Below, piece after piece: positions 4,384-5,829 of a DNA stretch of 5,829 nt. The notes beneath the pieces are model-generated. The model saw only the letters and a list, made by a program, of their open reading frames with translations. It ran no database searches and was not told the DNA's origin. Position 1 is the stretch's first letter, and each line of letters begins with the position of its first letter. Made by a program: the position numbers and the translations under genes. This stretch comes from Frankiaceae bacterium (GTDB lineage Bacteria; Actinomycetota; Actinomycetes; JAFAQI01), in NCBI GenBank assembly GCA_030840545.1, contig JAVEEH010000161.1, positions 1 to 5,829 of the forward strand. Reading direction: 5' to 3'.

Positions 4384-5829
4384 ATGGGAATCACCTGGAA
4401 CGTTGTGGCGCCGACATCCAAGAGGCGCTGGTTCCGGGGGGTGGGGACGGCTGGCGCGGTCGCCGTTCTCAGTACGACGATCGCGGCCACCGGGGTCGCC
4501 GTGGTCCTGCATCGCGATGTGCTCCCGGCGCCGGTCGGGGTCGGCGCCAGCCCGTGGTTCGCCGACCCGGGTGCTGCACCCGACGGCAGCCCGACGCTGC
4601 CTGACCTCGCGTCGGTCGAGCAGGTGGTCAACACCGCGCCGGCGTTGCTGATGGGCGCTACGGGTCAAGGCATCGACGTTGCCGTGCTGGACAGCGGCGT
4701 CACGCCCGTCGCCGGGCTGAGCGCGTCCAACAAGGTCGTCTATGGCCCGGACCTGTCGTTCGACTCGCAGACGAGTGCGGCCTACTTGGATGGCTACGGC
4801 CACGGCACCGTCATCGCGAGCATTATCGGGGGCAATGACGGGACCGCCGGCGGCTTCCAGGGCGTCGCACCCGGCGCGCGCATCATCAGCGTGAAGGTGG
4901 GCGCATCCAACGGCGCCGTCGACGTCTCCCAGATCATTGCGGGCATCGACTGGGTCACGGCCCACGCGCACGACCCCGGCATGAACATCAGGGTCCTCAA
5001 CATCTCACTCGGCACCGACAGCACGCAGTCCTACCAGTCCGACCCACTCGCGCACGCGGCCGAGGCCGCTTGGCGCAACGGCATCGTCGTCGTCGCCGCA
5101 GTCGGCAACACCGGATCGGCGACCCGGACGCTCGCCGACCCTGCCGCTGACCCTTACGTTATGGCGGTGGGGTCCGAGGATCCCGTCGGCACGATCATCA
5201 CGACGGACGACGTCGTCTCCCCGTTCTCGGCGCGTGGCACCTCGGAGCGACGCCCGGACATCGTGGCGCCCGGGTCCTACGTGTTGGGGCTGCGCGCGCC
5301 GGGGTCGACGCTCGACCTGCAGTACCCAGCGGCACGGGTCGGCGACCGTTACCTGCGCGGAAGCGGTACGTCGCAGGCGACCGCGGTCGTGTCGGGGGCT
5401 GTCGCCGACGTCCTGTCCGCTCGGCCGAACCTGACGCCGGATCGCGTCAAGAAGCTGTTCAAGAAGTCGGCCACGAGCATCAGCGGTGGTTCCAACTACA
5501 TCGGCGCCGGTTTGATCAACGTCGGCGCCGCGGTGGGCACGTCGGTCGGCAACGACGCCGTCCAGACCTGGACCCCGTCGCCCGGTGCCGGCTCGCTCGA
5601 GCTGGCCAGGGGCAGCACCCACGTCGCGAGCAGTGGCGTGACCTTGACCGGTGAGCAGGACATCTTCGGCAACCCCTGGAGCGCCAAGGTCGCCGCCGCC
5701 GAGGAGACCGGCACGGCGTGGACGGGCGGCACGTTCAATGGTGCGACCTGGTCGGGTGCCACGTGGTCCGGTGCGACCTGGTCGGGTGCGACCTGGTCGG
5801 GTGCGACCTGGTCGGGTGCCACGTGGTCG
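4384..5829 (+). CDS. S8 (subtilisin-like) serine protease with WSGAT repeat tail, 3'-truncated
   Basis: The frame is open from ATG 4384 to the window end (482 codons, no stop). It is preceded by GGAGG at 4375-4379 and an in-frame TAG at 4348, so the start is well supported. Residues 13-43 form an N-terminal export signal or anchor: a basic KRRWFR stretch (RRxF, Tat-like) then a ~23-residue hydrophobic segment (about 20-42). The protein probably acts outside the membrane. The subtilase triad is intact: Asp103 in AVLDSG, His140 in GYGHGT, Ser330 in GSGTSQATA (Gln where many have GTSMA). The oxyanion Asn is N241 in AAVGNTG, and NISLG and RPDIVAPG are also typical. No clear I9 propeptide is seen; only ~45 residues separate the signal from the catalytic domain. 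After a linker (about 383-440) the tail becomes GATWS repeats from 453 to the edge, with two degenerate units before. Substrate unknown. Actinobacterial subtilases with such tails are known to me; their tail function is not. Confidence 0.93.
   Translation, partial: MGITWNVVAPTSKRRWFRGVGTAGAVAVLSTTIAATGVAVVLHRDVLPAPVGVGASPWFADPGAAPDGSPTLPDLASVEQVVNTAPALLMGATGQGIDVAVLDSGVTPVAGLSASNKVVYGPDLSFDSQTSAAYLDGYGHGTVIASIIGGNDGTAGGFQGVAPGARIISVKVGASNGAVDVSQIIAGIDWVTAHAHDPGMNIRVLNISLGTDSTQSYQSDPLAHAAEAAWRNGIVVVAAVGNTGSATRTLADPAADPYVMAVGSEDPVGTIITTDDVVSPFSARGTSERRPDIVAPGSYVLGLRAPGSTLDLQYPAARVGDRYLRGSGTSQATAVVSGAVADVLSARPNLTPDRVKKLFKKSATSISGGSNYIGAGLINVGAAVGTSVGNDAVQTWTPSPGAGSLELARGSTHVASSGVTLTGEQDIFGNPWSAKVAAAEETGTAWTGGTFNGATWSGATWSGATWSGATWSGATWSGATWS
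5710..5829 (+). repeat. 15-bp tandem repeat encoding Gly-Ala-Thr-Trp-Ser units
   Basis: Six perfect-phase 15-bp units run from 5740 to the window end, each encoding GATWS. Four are identical (GGTGCGACCTGGTCG) and two, the second and sixth, share the synonymous GCCACG variant, the second also ending TCC. Two degenerate units at 5710-5739 encode GTAWT and GGTFN, keeping the five-residue aromatic spacing. The array continues past the right edge, so total copy number is unknown. Near-identity at DNA level suggests recent expansion by slippage or recombination. Confidence 0.95.

Noticed and set aside
5496..5822. Minus-strand frame encoding repeated APDQV units
   Set aside because: It is the antisense shadow of the 15-bp repeat in the protease gene. 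The + strand has the full subtilase triad, a ribosome site and a signal sequence.
5740..5829. CRISPR array
   Set aside because: Units are directly adjacent 15-mers without spacers and encode a clean in-frame peptide repeat.

Overview
The window is strongly GC-rich, uses GTG as well as ATG starts, and encodes a tRNA without a genomic CCA end. Its gene order cysS-rlmB-sigH-tRNA-Thr, together with a subtilase carrying a Trp-Ser-Gly-Ala-Thr repeat tail, points to a high-GC Actinomycetota chromosome. This assignment rests on gene content and protein sequence; the genus cannot be fixed. Every gene lies on the + strand.

Layout: (1) 1-707, the C-terminal part of a thiolase whose 5' end, with the nucleophilic cysteine, lies outside the window. 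(2) 782-2170, cysS (cysteinyl-tRNA synthetase), with a GTG start and no clear Shine-Dalgarno, possibly leaderless. (3) 2170-3177, rlmB (SpoU/TrmH-family 23S rRNA 2'-O-methyltransferase), whose start overlaps the cysS stop (TGATG), so the two are probably translationally coupled. (4) 3178-3414, a non-coding stretch holding a set of nested inverted repeats. (5) 3415-4095, a SigH/Spo0H-like sigma factor with a clear GGAGGA ribosome site. (6) 4148-4219, tRNA-Thr(TGT). (7) 4220-4383, a short spacer with two hairpins and an 18-bp operator-like palindrome. (8) 4384 to the window end, an open-ended secreted or membrane-anchored S8 serine protease. It runs off the right edge inside a 15-bp tandem repeat, so a search limited to closed reading frames would miss it.

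cysS, rlmB and tRNA-Thr form a translation-related block (tRNA charging, ribosome maturation, tRNA supply). sigH next to them adds a regulatory gene that may have its own structured leader. The thiolase and the protease are functionally unrelated to this block and look like flanking genes. The most unusual parts are the repeat tail of the protease, whose phase resembles pentapeptide repeats with an aromatic residue at the central position, and the two structured non-coding spacers before sigH and before the protease. I do not see a clearly new multi-gene system, CRISPR array, insertion sequence or phage gene.
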